NCBI RefSeq assembly: GCF_000003605.2
Contig: NW_003106600.1
Span: 9,248-70,215, forward strand
Reading direction: 5' to 3'
DNA length: 60,968 nt
From: Saccoglossus kowalevskii
Taxonomy: Eukaryota > Hemichordata > Enteropneusta > Harrimaniidae
Positions 41,494 through 55,066 of the stretch are shown piece after piece. The notes under the pieces are model-generated. The model searched no databases and was not told where the DNA came from. It worked only from the letters and a program-made list of their open reading frames with translations. The translations under genes were made by a program, and so were the position numbers. How positions within the stretch are numbered: the first letter of the stretch is position 1; each line of letters starts with the position of its first letter.

Positions 41494-42769
41494 GTATGTT
41501 TATGCAATAATAACATATTTCTTTTAAAAGAAAGGTATTTTGTGATGTTTATAAACCAAGTAGTTTAATTACTTTATGACGAGAACCATGGTTGCCACTT
41601 GGATAGGCAGCAGGGTTTCAATGATATGACAATTTGCCATTTCAAATTAATGAACTTGAGAGAGCCCAATGTCACAGCCAATAAATAAAAATACGCAATG
41701 AACTTGTCAATTTTATGCCCCACAAAGATAATTAACATTTTAATGTGCTTGACACCTTTGTGCCCTTGATAATAGCCTTATTACAATATAGGTATAGGCA
41801 AATAGAGCCTTCAAACTGTTTACACCGAAGGACGCAACTTAGACCGCCACCATTCTCCGATTAATTACTTGTTTTAACATTTATATTAAGTATTGTTTTC
41901 TCTAAGAACTACTTAAAACAAAGGGCAATTGTTACCGACGCTCCTAAATGGCGTCAATTCAACAACCGCGCTCGTAAACTAGCTGCATGTTGTATGTCTG
42001 AATGGGGCTAGGATGTTTTCTTCTTCATATTGATGATCGCCACTTTGTTTTAGGATGTTTACGATTTAGCACACAGCTGACCTATCATGGTGGACTCTTA
42101 GACTAACGGGTATACTTGCGTGCTTGGGTGGTTATGTAATATTTAGTGCCCTGCCCTCTAAAGATTAAAACTTTCGAGAAATGGTTTTGTTGACGGCGAT
42201 ATGCATGTGTATGAATGTGTATAATATGGCAGATTGACCCCCCCCCCTCCCTCACCCAACTCTGTGTAATAGTGCCCCAATACGGCTTGCCATGTAGTCG
42301 ATATACAAAAACAATTTGTCTACGTGTATACCAAGTCTGTTTCCGCAGTACAGTTCAGAGAAAGTTGTCAAATGGTCAGTTGCCGGTCTCTGCACGGAAC
42401 ATACACTACCACTCTTGTACATAACGTGTAATTTATTTCGCGTTTGATGATATACTTCGTTGCATTTTTTTTGTCTCACAATTGAAACGGACAAGGCAAT
42501 GGCGTGTAGCCGATGATGGCTGAAGATACCAAGGCATCCACAGATGGAGGCGAATGATTTATGACGTAGAGGTGACGTGGTCTACTCCATCAACAATCCT
42601 ATTTGTAGCGTGGCTGTCGATGTCAGTGTCATTTAGCAGTAAGATGTGGTGAAAGCTAATACGTGTAATTATCTACAGAGTACACTCGTACTTTCATAAA
42701 ACACCTATTTCCAAATAAAAGAGAGTCCAAACGACCATGAGACTCTAACTTTAAACTTTGAGTAAAATA
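41494..42769. other. Intronic DNA between gap and TATTA microsatellite
   Basis: Unique AT-rich sequence with a C run at 42238-42248. No exon is recognised. Confidence 0.6.
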
Positions 42770-43001
42770 AAATATTATATTATATTATATTATATTATAT
42801 TATATTATATTATATTATATTATATTATATTATATTATATTATATTATATTATATTATATTATATTATATTATATTATATTATATTATATTATATTATAT
42901 TATATTATATTATATTATATTATATTATATTATATTATATTATATTATATTATATTATATTATATTATATTATATTATATTATATTATATTATATTATAT
43001 T
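42770..43001. repeat. (TATTA)n pentanucleotide microsatellite
   Basis: About 46 uninterrupted copies of a 5-bp A/T-only unit. It is free of stops in one plus-strand frame (Ile-Leu-Tyr-Tyr-Ile pattern), an artefact of the repeat. The purity suggests recent expansion. Confidence 0.97.
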
Positions 43002-46000
43002 GAACCTGAAGCAACAATAATAGTTCAGTTGTTGTTCCTCTCTTAATTCCCAATGGAATAAGATAGCAGTAAATGTGTTGCCACAGAAGTACACATGGTC
43101 AATGATTGTGATGCTTTGAAAACTTGACCAGGAAATCGACAACTACTGGGGAATCGTACTATCGATTGGACAATAGGGCTATTAACTACAATTCAAGTTA
43201 TTTTAGTGACCAAAGCTCAATTAAACTACTCTTAGCAACTTTTAGTGATACATGCAAATCAATTCTGCATTACCGAATTTATGTACTGAATTTATGAATT
43301 GGTTTTTCAAAATGGCGTCTTCAGTTGTTGCAAAGTGTACCAACAAATGCGTTTTGTTACTTTAAATTATAATCTGTTTTATTTTGGAGACGATCTGCGC
43401 TTGACACCAAACCCCATTAAATAGTTAGTCAGGAAACAAACCCGCCGTAATCGTAGGGTAATGAGTTTTCTTTTACGACGTCAAACTGCCGAAAAATTAA
43501 CTTTCCATTAAATGGAATTATAGTCTAAATTCTGTGATATTTGGTTGACGTAACGGTTGGGAACTACCGTACTTCAGATTATGGGTAGATAAAATTGGCA
43601 GTAAAACTAAAGTAGTCAGCGCGATATGGGTAATAGTGTAGGCGAGCTAAAATTGGACTGTTGTTTAAATTTTATTATATCAATGTCTTTGTTGTTGTTT
43701 TATTTGGTGCAATATTATTATCCGGGCCAGTCTGCTTCTTCTCTACACAACAGTGTTTTACTGAGTACCAACGTGTCTACATAAAAAACACTTTCCAAAC
43801 TTTTACTGTGTGATTTCGTTCATTTGAACGATGTGTGCATCAGAGTAATTTATTACCGAGGGAGTGGCAATGATTTTTGTGACAGCCCTTCTGTCATACA
43901 ATACACTGAAAAGTGCAAGTTTTATGATAATGAGTATTCTAGGAGTAGCGATCAGACAACGATGTATATAAACACAAATCTGGCTCTGTTTGTTCAGGGG
44001 CTTTGGGACCGAGATGACGAACTGCTTCGGTTACTCGATTCGACGCACCCCGTATGTCGCTCGCCTGATGCAGTCAAACACATTTTTCACTGTAACGTTG
44101 GGTTCAGTGGGACGCTTTTACACAGTTTTCTTTGTTATAAACATTTCCCGATATTCCTTGACGATTTTTTCATCATCATCATTTTTTTAGGGGGGCGGGG
44201 TCGATGAAACGGAATGTTTCTTATCATTAAATTTTCGATAAAATAAAGTCGCACAAATATAAAAGTTCAGATGTTGCGTCGTTATGAAAGTGTTTAAAGA
44301 ATAATTCCACGTTTCGACAATAAATCAACAAGATGTTTATTCAAAAGAAAAACCGAGATCTCTAGAGTGAAATCGTCGAAATGCAACCGCCAGAATTAGT
44401 TTTGAATAACCGGTCAGGGGTCATACGAAAGCTCACGAACTTTTCCGCGTTGTAATTTTTATAACAAGTCACCTCACACTATTCAGCTATGGATGAATAG
44501 AAATGTGCTTTCTTTTCCCCCATTTACATTTAAATCGAAATTTACGGTCTTTATGCGGAGGCTGAGTTTCAAAGATACAACACTGGTACTCGTTATGGAA
44601 ATAGAACGACTGTTTTGATGCTAGGTCCTCAGAGAATAGCTAAGGGAGGATTATTCACTAATCCCACGTACTGTCTGTGTAATAACGACCAGAAAACGTC
44701 ACGAAAACCACTCCATTGCACCTCCTCGTTCGCAAATCATTTTGCATTTTTTCAATTGTGCACCTTTTTGTTTCTCCCCGCCGTGAAGTTGCCAAAATAT
44801 ATTCACATGTACAAATGGATGTGAATGTAGGATAGACGAGTTTATCGAAAAGTGAACAAACTTGAATTGCGTTTCCACGGTAACCGGGTCAGCTGGATCA
44901 GTGAAGCTTCTCAATCATGTTGTGTTTACTTACTAACTAATAATACAAGGGTATTGTAGCATAAAAGACGGCGTCTGTGCTCCTCTCGATCATATCATTT
45001 TGCATTCCATTTACTTCATGCGATAATATGTATTAAATTATAATGTTTCAAAAATATGTATGCAAGGCGGAAAAGTTATATAAAAGGAAACGCGGTGTGG
45101 TATCTGAGACGTGTAGGGAGGGGGGTGTGACACGTGTTCCTGATGATGCCAGTTAACTGAAAACTGTCGAAAATAGAATGGACATCATATCTATATAGTT
45201 ATTATTTTTATTATTGCGGAATGTAATAATCATAATAATATGTTCAGACAATTACTTAAATTGTATTTATAGAATGCGGGTGCTGGCAAAACAGTGATTA
45301 ACTAAACTATCGTCAGTTGCACCTTTATTTCACACGTGTCTACACTCACTTATCAAGTCTGAACCTCGACAATAATTATATTAATTATTATCACTGAACT
45401 TCCACGATGATGCAGCACCTAATGTCTCTTTGATATTTTAAAATACGCGTCTGCAAGAGGTATAATGCGACATAAAATAGAGCAAATAAATCAGCTAGAT
45501 TACACTGATGAACATTTTGTTTGCATTAGTAGAAGTAGGGATGCTGATTTGTATCAGAGTGAAAGGGGAGTGAATCAAATCTGGCTTTTGGATTCAATTA
45601 ACTTGTGAAGCGATGATATCTGTTTTCTCGGCATTATGAGTGAATATAAGGCCGTGTGAATTTGTGAATAAGAATCAGTTTATTTAACCTTCTGAGTCAC
45701 TGTTCACTTGGTTTGATTTGTAAAGTTTATCCGATTCTGTTAATATAACCTAGTTCGTAAATATATTTAATGTGTTTTCTTTCGAACAAAAACGTATATA
45801 TTTTAATAATATGAACGACTCGTTCTCCTTCATATTGCATCTTTAACCGTATGACGGACTATCGACTTACAAAGTTTAGATTAGTCTAAATTTAAATTTG
45901 AAATGCAATATGGACAAAAATATCGAGTCTTTAATATTGTTGTTTAATACTGTATATTAATACATTGGACTATAATTTATCATTTATGAAAACATTATCC

Positions 46001-46377
46001 TTGTATCGCGCATCTTAGTATTTGTTCGATGAAACAATGACATTCTTCAATACGCATGTGCGATGGATGTTTTGGTACGCACAATAATAATCACTGCGCA
46101 TGCGCATTAATACTGTTATATGTTCTGCAAACGAAACATTTAATTTATCTATGTTATGGGATATCGAACAACAAAATTAAAAATAATAAGTTTCAGTCCA
46201 AATCGTTAACACATTTCCTAAATTAATGTTCTCGTAATTCTGTCATGTGAAGTACAACTGCACCCATTATCTAATACAGACTGGGCAATATCATGTTACG
46301 TGGATAAAATTGTTATTGTCATGAGCATATTTCATGGTTATTGTGTCGACTACTCTGCAAGTGGGGAATTAACCATG
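43002..46377. other. Intronic AT-rich DNA without recognised features
   Basis: About 3.4 kb of unique sequence. Open frames at 43824-44207 and 44615-44824 lack domains and splice support. Confidence 0.6.
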
Positions 46378-46482
46378 ATATTCACGTGACAACATGTAAT
46401 ATCTACGTGACAATATATAATATTCATGTGACAACATATAATATTCATGTGACATCTGTGTGATATTCACGTGACAGTCATA
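46378..46482. repeat. 21-bp tandem repeat carrying CACGTG-type E-boxes
   Basis: Five units of 21-22 bp begin at 46378, 46399, 46420, 46441 and 46463. Each has the core ATATTCACGTGACA with CACGTG varying to TACGTG or CATGTG. The first and last units keep the palindromic E-box. Confidence 0.8.
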
Positions 46483-46555
46483 TTTATAGCGGGCCACAGG
46501 CTGAAGATCTTGGCTAGCACCGTGTTTAGTGTCATTATTGTTGGTCGCAAAGTCC

Positions 46556-47773
46556 CTTGGATTCTGGCGATATTGTGAACTAGGCTTGGATGCTGGCGAT
46601 ATTGAGAACTAGGCTTGGATGCTGGCGATATTGAGAACTAGGCTTGGATGCTGGCGATATCGTGAACTAGGCTTGGATGCTGGCGACATTGAGAACTAAG
46701 CTTAGATGCTGGCGATATTGTGAACCAGTCTTGGATGCTGGCGATATTGAGAACTAGGCTTGGATGCAGGCGATATTGAGAACTAGGCTTGGATGCTGGC
46801 GATTTTGAGAACTAGGCTTGGATGCTGGCGATATTGAGAACTAGGCTTGGATGCTGTCAATATTGTGAACTAGGCTTGGATGCTGGCGATATTGAGAACT
46901 AGGCTTGGATGCTGGCGATATTGAGAACTAAGCTTAGATGCTGGCGATATTGTGAACTAGGCTTGGATGCTGGCGATATTGTGAACTAGGTTTGGATGCT
47001 GTCGATATTGTGAACTAAGCTTAGATGCTGGCGATATTGAGAACTAGGCTTGGATGCTGGCGATATTGAGAACTAGGCTTGGATGCTGGCGATATTGAGA
47101 ACTAGGCTTGGATGCTGGCGATATTGAGAACTAGGCTTGGATGCTGGTGATATTGAGAACTAAGCTTAAATGCTGGCAATATTGAGAACTAGGCTTGGAT
47201 GCTGGCGATATTGAGAACTAGGCTTGGATGCTGGCGATATTGAGAACTAAGCTTAGATGCTGGCGATATTGAGAACTAGGCTTGGATGCTGGCGATATTG
47301 AGAACTAGACTTGGATGCTGGCGATATTGAGAACTAGGCTTGGATGCTGGCGATATTGAGAACTAGGCTTGGATGCTGGTGATATTGAGAACTAAGCTTG
47401 GATGATGGTGATATTGAGAACTAGGCTTGGATGCTGTCGATATTGTGAACTAGGCTTGGATGCTGGCGATATTGAGAACTAGGCTTGGATGCTGGCGATA
47501 TTGAGAACTAGGCTTGGATGCTGGCGATATTGAGAACTAGGCTTGGATGCTGGCGATATTGAGAACTAGGCTTGGATGCTGGCGATATTGAGAACTAGGC
47601 TTGGATGCTGTCGATATTGTGAACTAGGCTTGGATGCTGGAGATATTGTGAACTAGGCTTGGATGCTGGCGATATTGAGAACTAGGCTTGGATGCTGGCG
47701 ATATTGAGAACTAGGCATGGATGCTGCCGATATGGTGAACTAGGCTTGGATGCTGGCGATATTGTGAACTAAA
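46556..47773. repeat. 29-bp minisatellite, 42 units
   Basis: The unit is CTTGGATGCTGG followed by CGATATTGAGAACTAGG. From the first unit at 46556 to the last at 47745 the distance is exactly 41 x 29, so the array shows no net indel. Variants recur (GTGAAC for GAGAAC, AAGCTTAGATG for AGGCTTGGATG, GTCGATATTGTG). There are no spacers, so this is not a CRISPR-like arrangement. Confidence 0.97.
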
Positions 47774-50751
47774 CAATATGATACCAAATATTCAAAAACC
47801 TCGGGAGTTCTTCATCATTAGATCATGATCGCACAACACGTCAATTCCGCCCATTTAGTTTACTTCCTCAATCCGCGGTTACCCACAACACCTTGCAACC
47901 AATATTGCAAATATCTAATTGATTGTTTGAACTAGCACGTGAATATTTAATATTTTTTATATTTAATATATGACTATATTTAATATATGACTATATTTGT
48001 CTTACTCCCCGGAATAGTGCCTAGTTGTATCGTTCCACAAATAAGACTTTCCTGTCAGGGTGACCACACAGCATCAACATTAAGCACAATGGATAAGTTA
48101 GAATAGTTTTTCCGTTCTTCATCAATCCTATTTTACATATAAATTTGTTTGTCAACACACAAAATATAATTTCTTCAATACCGTGAATACATACGCGCAT
48201 GTGCAAGCACGTGTAATTAATAGTACGTACCAGTAATTAAATTCACATGCGCTATGTTTTTAATGTGTGTGTGCATGACGTTTGTAGTATTAATCAAGAA
48301 GTATCGGACATAGAAATTAAAGCACAGCCTACGTACGTGCTATCTGTATAGTGTCAAGTTAGAATAATAGTTATGTCATCCACGCTACTTTTATCTTTGT
48401 TGGTGAACGAAACATTGCGTTTTACTTTTTTATTTTAGAACCAAAATAGTGCGATTATACACGGTATAGTGAAATAAACAAATTGATATTATTTTATTAT
48501 TATTATTATTTGCTTTTATTGCAGGTCAAGCCCATAAACATAACAGAGAAACTAAAATTGATATGATATGGCTAATTAGATTGACACAGAATATTGCACA
48601 TAATAATATAAAAAATATCACTGTTCAAAGATTCCTTAAAATACAATTGGACTCTATATATATATTGATATAAAATGTGCGCACTTTTTTGTTTATGAGT
48701 GGCGTGAACCACTAGATTACTTTAATCTGATTCTAGAAACATTACAATTTGTTTATTCTGTACTGCAATGTACTCCTCTTTAGCAATCGTCTTATACCAG
48801 TACATTTTACGCCCTGTTTAATCAAACACGTTAGTATTTTGGGTTCGTTGCCACTGAGTAAATGACAACATTTGTGATCGTTCTTGTCAAATTATTATAA
48901 CATTTAATGTCGATATGATTTAAAGTGTGATTTTTTGTGTCGATTACGAATTATATTGCCAAAAAGATCGTTCAAACTGCCACAGGAAACGATGAAGTGG
49001 AACTATTGAAACGAAGATTGGTAATTATTTGGTTGATTTTAATTTAAAATAGGTATAAATGATGTATTATAGTGATGGCGGCGGCGATAATATCACCTGT
49101 CTTTTTTTGGGGGGGGGGGTATTGTTGTTTTTCTACTGCTTCGCATTCTGGTTATGATATAAAAGATAGCCGTTCGCGTTTTTAGTGGGAGATATTTCCC
49201 GTTGTTGTTGAAAATTTACTACCATTTTAGTCATAAAATACAGTGTATAAAACTCCTATTACTAGGCATGTAATTAAAGTTAACGCCCGTCGTACTTTGT
49301 ATGAGACCCCGATGATCGCTTAAGAAATGTCCTCTTTGTGGAGCTTTTTGTCTTGTACTGGACTGTAATTTATATCTATTTAGTCATCTGGGAAGCGGAT
49401 TATACCTCGGTGAAATTCACCCTAAACTTCAATAATAACACCACCGATGACAGAGGAGTATGCATAGTAAATATGAGTAATGGTTATTTCTTTATCCAAC
49501 TTAATCCTTCATAACACCAACTATACTTGCTTAAAATCAGAATTACCTTCATTACAATTTTATCAGGGGAATGCTGCCAATTTTGCTGAACAAGACGTCG
49601 AATGGTGATTAGACAGGCGCTGTATAGTGTGGTTGGGGGGAATTTGTTTACGATTCGTGTCACATTGTCGAAACGAAAGGTTAATATTCAGTAAACATAA
49701 ATTCTTTAATTGTGACTTGAAGAAAATTAAACACGTTCTGATTATCGTCAACTCTCGTAGAGTACAAGTAATTATGTGAGTGTTAAGGCCAATGGCTTGG
49801 TGAGGGAACAAAATGCGTATTTTTCCATTAAAGTTCTCATCTGCGACGAGGTCTCATTGATAAGTTTACGTAAGAAAATATGTGATACGTATATACAATT
49901 GAGCACTCAGGCTAGTCGGCTTGTATCTAGCATTAACGGGAAAATAGACTGACCGCTGCAGTTCCTTACTATACTGAGCGATTGATGGTGTCCAATACTT
50001 GTAGGCATGATTTCACAACTACGTGACACGACGGATGAAGATATTTAATTATCGCGGTAATTGAACGAGCCCCGGGGAAGTAGCTGTTTTTGTTTGAGAA
50101 AAATTACAACTACTATCTGGAGAGGAAATGCTGATAAAACGTCCTGCTTAAAATCACTTTTGTCTAATCCCCGTTTCTGCGATGGATACTGGAGTAAATG
50201 AAAAGCAATTCGCCACAAGCTGTATGTTTATAATGTCCTAAGCCGATCGGGTGCCATGCTTCTTTTTCAGCTGAATCCCTGTCTCAGATCTAAACAGCAG
50301 GGCCTAATGCAGGGGATTAACCGTGCCAGCCGTTTAGTTTACTATCGATATTCCAAAGTTAGTCTACGGAATTTAAATGGATTCATTGCGGACTGTCAAA
50401 CAATCCCACCTACGTTCAGGGCAATCTGTTAGACCGACTTCCTGGAGCTTTTTCGAGATTTCAAACGGTTTTAACGGTTGATTTTCGTGGCGACGCATTG
50501 AATTGTGGCTGAGTGGAACTTAGATTTAGGGCGCTAACAGGATAGTGGGACAAACTAGAAGCTCTCTCGCGTCACTTGTGAAATAGTGAAAAATTACACA
50601 GGATTTGTGTTGTGTTAGTCTGAGAACAACAGTCGTCTTTGACACATTGAAACATGTTCCCGCCTTTTGGGGTTAAGAAACTGTCCACTATTTATTATTA
50701 AATGTTTGTGGTTAGAAATTCTACTTGATTTCAATCTCTTCTATATTTGTG
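47774..50751. other. Intronic DNA with a nonrepetitive block around 50000-50500
   Basis: Mostly AT-rich unique sequence with a G run near 49110. The stretch 50050-50500 is less AT-rich, free of repeats and contains an inverted pair of TAATCCCC words (50165-50172 and 50312-50319). No exon is recognised. Confidence 0.55.
50165..50319. promoter_or_regulatory. Inverted pair of K50-homeodomain sites (TAATCCCC ... GGGGATTA)
   Basis: Two copies of the same octamer in opposite orientation, with starts 147 bp apart, in the first intron of the distal isoform. TAATCC is the known preference of Pitx, Otx and Gsc, so autoregulation or Otx input is possible. Confidence 0.3.
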
Positions 50752-50794
50752 ATTCTATTCTATTCTATTCTATTCTATTCTATTCTATTCTATT
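50752..50794. repeat. (ATTCT)n microsatellite
   Basis: Eight tandem ATTCT units, followed by a degenerate TTC/TTCT-rich tail to about 50865. Confidence 0.95.
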
Positions 50795-50865
50795 GTTCCT
50801 TTCCATCCCATGCTATATTATCTTTCATACCCCATTCTTTTCTTTCTGTTCTATTCTGTTCATAC

Positions 50866-53800
50866 AGCAAACTAGTAAAAATGGTTTGAAATAACGTGTG
50901 ATTTTAACTGTCGTACTAGATTAATGTACTGTACACGCATCAAATCTATGAACTGAGTCAAAGTAATGAGGCTTAGTGTAATCCCTTAATTTAAATAATA
51001 AATCCGTTTGCGCAATTTGTCATTTAATTTAGAAAAGACCAGACATTTCGGTTAAGAAACTAACTTGACTTAAGTATTACTCATTACCTCAGCTCAGTGA
51101 CCATTTTCATTGAGTGCATGGAGCTGAAGACGTCACGGCTACTTTTCTGTGGTTTGCAGCAATGTTCCATAGCAATCCCTCGAACATTTTTTCTTTCCAT
51201 TTTATTTTTTAATTGATTAACAATTAATTTTAATTTTTTCAGCGTACGCTCAAAGCTGTGTTTTTTCATTATTTTGTATAAATATTTCATAATTTATATA
51301 ATACGGTGACACAATATCCTTAATTGTACAAACTAACACGCATGAGATGTAAGATGTAAAAATATTTCACACCTATTTGCATATTATTTGCATATTTTTT
51401 GCATGTTACATGACATATACAGTGTCTTTACTATTTTTTTTTGTTTTCTAGTAATTTTTGCTCATTATTACATGGATTCAAACAATTTGAAAACGTAACT
51501 CATGTTTCTTTTGTTATCATTACAGGGGTAACTCGGAGACTGGCAAATGCTGTGATTGTTTGGAGAAAGGAGAGTTAATCATTTTAAAATACAAGTTAAT
51601 TTTAAATTGTCAAATTAAATTTTAATAACACGGCCTCGTATTCCATCGAACGGTTTACGTATAAGTTGCCTCAATGTTGATACCCCCCCTCCTCCTCAAC
51701 TGCGCATCTTCACTCGTGGCTAATTGTCAATGTCAATCGCTGGGGACAGTTTAGAAAGTTTTTTGCAATGTGGAGCAAAATAAATTTTATCGACAGACTT
51801 TGTTATTTCGCCGCTACAGTACACCCAATGTTGTTCACTCAAATTCGTTGCAATATTTAATTATTTGCCGCCTAGCATTGGCAGGTCTCGATATCCGGTA
51901 CGTGTAATCAAGCGCAAATTTCCATAGCTCCAAAGTGAAATGCAGTTTTGATTTTTGACGGCAGTGTATGGCGTATCGCATTAATAAGAGAAATTGACCC
52001 GATGCTGAGTGCCCCTCCCAAAGGAATCAACCCCTATTAACATAATCGACAATTCCAATTCCGCGCACGTGCAGTATGAACAGGCTTTTAGGGATTATTT
52101 CTAGCATTGTTTCAGGATCTTTCATTATTTTTTAAAATTATTTTTATTAAAATCAAAGCTGATAAAATATTCCAATTATAAGAAAAACTTTTTTCATAAG
52201 AATCCATGATTTCCCGCGTATAAAAATGATCAAACAGAGTTCAGGTTCACGCGGTATACGTTAACATCAATTACAATTCTCCAAAGTCAAAGTGCGCTAA
52301 CTTTTTGCTGCTGTTTGATGTCAATTCCATGTGGCAAGTCAAATAAATCAAGCAAACTATAAGAGCGCGTTGAAAATTCAGAGCAAACATAGTCACGTGT
52401 CTGAGGCGCGCGTGGAAATTTATTGTAAACAAAGTCGCGTTTGCGTTTGAATTTCTCAATTCCCGAGTGAGCGTAAAAATAAAAATACTCTGTGGCCGAT
52501 GTTGACGTTCATGTTGACGATTTCATGATTGTCATTCGCTCGCAATATCGTTCGTAATGTTTTCGCCAAAAATATCTAACGACAGTGTGTCGACTTCGTT
52601 CGACTAATTTTGTTGTTGTTGCTGCTGTTGTTAATGCTGTTATTGTTGTTGCTAAGGAAACAAGGAAAGCTACGTTGTTTTTGTGTATATGCATTGCCAA
52701 TACAATCTGACCTTAAACTTCGTTCTTAAAGCCTAGCATACCACACTGCCCTCAACGGACCACAGTAAGCCCAAAGTTAACAATTAGAATCATCTTGAAA
52801 GACGATGGCGTGAAAACTTTTTCACTCGTCCACGACAAACTGATCCGTCGAAGTCGACGTAGATAGTAGAAAAGATTTGATTGGTTGTTTTCAAAATATA
52901 CATTGTTGCAACATTCAATGTCCCTATAAACCACCATATGCCTGTATGCCAATATATATTCTAGTTTGAATAAAAATTCAAGATTATTTCCGCTAATATT
53001 CCGTCAAATATTCAAATAAACCTGCTGCCACAATTTTATTTTCTGTATTATCAACACGAAGTGTCTTTGATCAGTCCCTCCATAATTATGGGTGCATTGC
53101 GGACGTTGGTGGCGCTGGTGTAATCATGGTGTTGGAAACGAAATTCTTTTAATGTTAATCAAGTATTTATTTATATTTTGCTTTCATTTACTTAATATGT
53201 TTCTGTTCTTAGTTATTAGTTTATTTAATTATGGAATCCAACTGACATATGAGTTTAATTCTGGAGAGAACAATTTTTGTGGATTTTTATTAATACATGT
53301 TGTTGTTGTTGTTGTGGTTATTATTATTGCAGTTTTTTCAATTATATCAAAAAGAAGGAACAAAGAAGACACGAAAAAAAAGTTTGAATAAGTTTACAAA
53401 ACTAAATATAAAACCCTTGAGTAATATGCCTAGACTCGGCTGATAAGGCGTTAAAAACGAAACAGGATTTACTACTTGAGCTGACAATAGTATTATTATT
53501 AGTGAGTCATTAATGACAGCTCATTGTATCCTGGACTATACATCGCAACCTACCTATATTTGAATGTGTATTTTTTTGTATTTAAATAGCGTACATTGTA
53601 CAAGTAACAACAAAACAAACATGATAACAAAAACTACGCATTGCGGCACTACCTGGAAAGGGTGATATATGGCAGCTCTACGTAGTACTCATTTGTATAA
53701 GAGTAATGACTAGTGTCCAGTGTTAGGAATTGAAGATAGGGATATGTGGAAGGCGACATCATGTGACCATTAATTTGGTCATTGTTCAGAAAGATCGACG

Positions 53801-54776
53801 AGACCTCGCGAGATCTCGTCTGGGGATCCAACTGACGCATTCGTTTAATTCAGAAAAGGACATGTTCATCTCTATTGATGAATTTCCCCATCTCGATAAA
53901 TCTCCTTCAAATTCAGAGGCTTTAATTTGTTTATTAATTTGATTACGAAATAAGTCTCGTGGGACGAGGATACAGCAGATGCATCGGTCACTTCGGGACG
54001 TAGCTGTAGCCGGAAGGTATGTGGCGCGGTGATTCGATTAAGAAGAAAATTGGTGTGTCTGTTTTTGAATATTTATATAATGGATGACGTCTTGCGGAAA
54101 ATCTATCGCACCCTAGGGTCTATTTACCGACACCATATAGTCTGTACGTCAAGCGTCCCCCCACGCTCAGGCTGCAATCGTCCCGGTTTACAATAATCAT
54201 AAGCCAATCATCTCCGTAATATGAAATCATATTTTGGAAAGATACATCGCTGTAAATTTCCAACAAAATTGAATAACGTTGTTGATGCTTGTCTGGACGT
54301 ACGCATAAACACGCCTTGTGGAATTTAGTACAACGAACACTATGCAGAACACAACACATCGCAATGTGATTAAGTTTTCTTCGATGTTCAACAGTAAAGA
54401 TTTCAGTATAGTTTCATAGAATAATACGTGATACATAAAACTGTCGGCGGTCTGTTGGATCATGTATAATTAACTTACATTTGTGTAAGAATGAAAATGG
54501 AAATATACACATTATTTTCTGTTCAATATGTCTGTTGATTGTTTTGACCAAAACTTCGACACATATTTACGATGTTTATGTACGATATTTTATGAAAACG
54601 TCGTCCGATCGCACACAGTGGGTGATACTTAATAAATTGGGATAGATAACTTGGCCGTTTCTATCACTGTAATATAAGTGAAACAATTTAGATCTTATAA
54701 GGGAAGTATTTATGACTTAACAAAATGAACCATACAGTATTTAGAGGTGCACCATGACGGGAAATAGATAAGTAGA
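50866..54776. other. Intronic DNA without exons
   Basis: Contains GTT/GTTGTT-rich simple sequence (52608-52655, 53300-53335) and a 24-bp near-palindrome with a TCGCGA core (53797-53820). Two diverged 40-bp look-alikes sit at 53237 and 53824 (shared ATCCAACTGAC and GTTTAATTC). Nothing protein-coding is supported. Confidence 0.55.
53797..53820. promoter_or_regulatory. 24-bp near-palindrome with CTCGCGAGA core
   Basis: Arms GACGAGA and TCTCGTC flank a central TCGCGA; only the bases between arm and core break symmetry. The centre CCTCGCGAGA is one base from TCTCGCGAGA, a known CpG-containing promoter element in vertebrates bound by BANP. Whether it acts here is unknown. Confidence 0.3.
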
Positions 54777-54958
54777 GAAACAGTGCCGTCGAAATCTCTT
54801 CTGCTATTAAAAAGCGTGTGTATGTTTCAAAAGAATCACCGAAACCCAAATATATTAGAACAACAAAGAGAAACAGTGTCACTGAAATCTCTTCTGCTAT
54901 TAAAAAGCTTGTGTATGTTTCAAAAGAATCACCGAAACCCAAATATATTAGAACAACC
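54777..54958. repeat. 93-bp tandem duplication
   Basis: Two near-identical copies start at 54777 and 54870 with a few substitutions (CCGTCG/TCACTG, GCGTGT/GCTTGT). Because 93 is a multiple of three, both strands stay open across it. I see no evidence that it is translated. Confidence 0.9.
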
Positions 54959-55066
54959 AACAAACACGAATAAATTAAAGTATTCATGATTTTGTCACAG
55001 ATCATATCCGCCTCACTCTGATTGTAGCAACGCTTTTAAAAATGAATCTATACGATCGCATGCGTC

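Noticed and set aside
41028-41568. Open frames across the TTTA repeat and the N gap
   Set aside because: They exist only because N cannot encode stops and TTTA is stop-free.
42758-43003. 81-codon Ile/Leu/Tyr repeat frame
   Set aside because: Simple translation of the TATTA microsatellite.
46556-47773. CRISPR-like array
   Set aside because: Units of 29 bp are contiguous with no spacers, and the locus is clearly animal nuclear DNA.
54688-55005. 105-codon minus-strand frame with a duplicated GFGDSFETYT segment
   Set aside because: It reflects the 93-bp tandem duplication; no homology recognised and no promoter or splice evidence.
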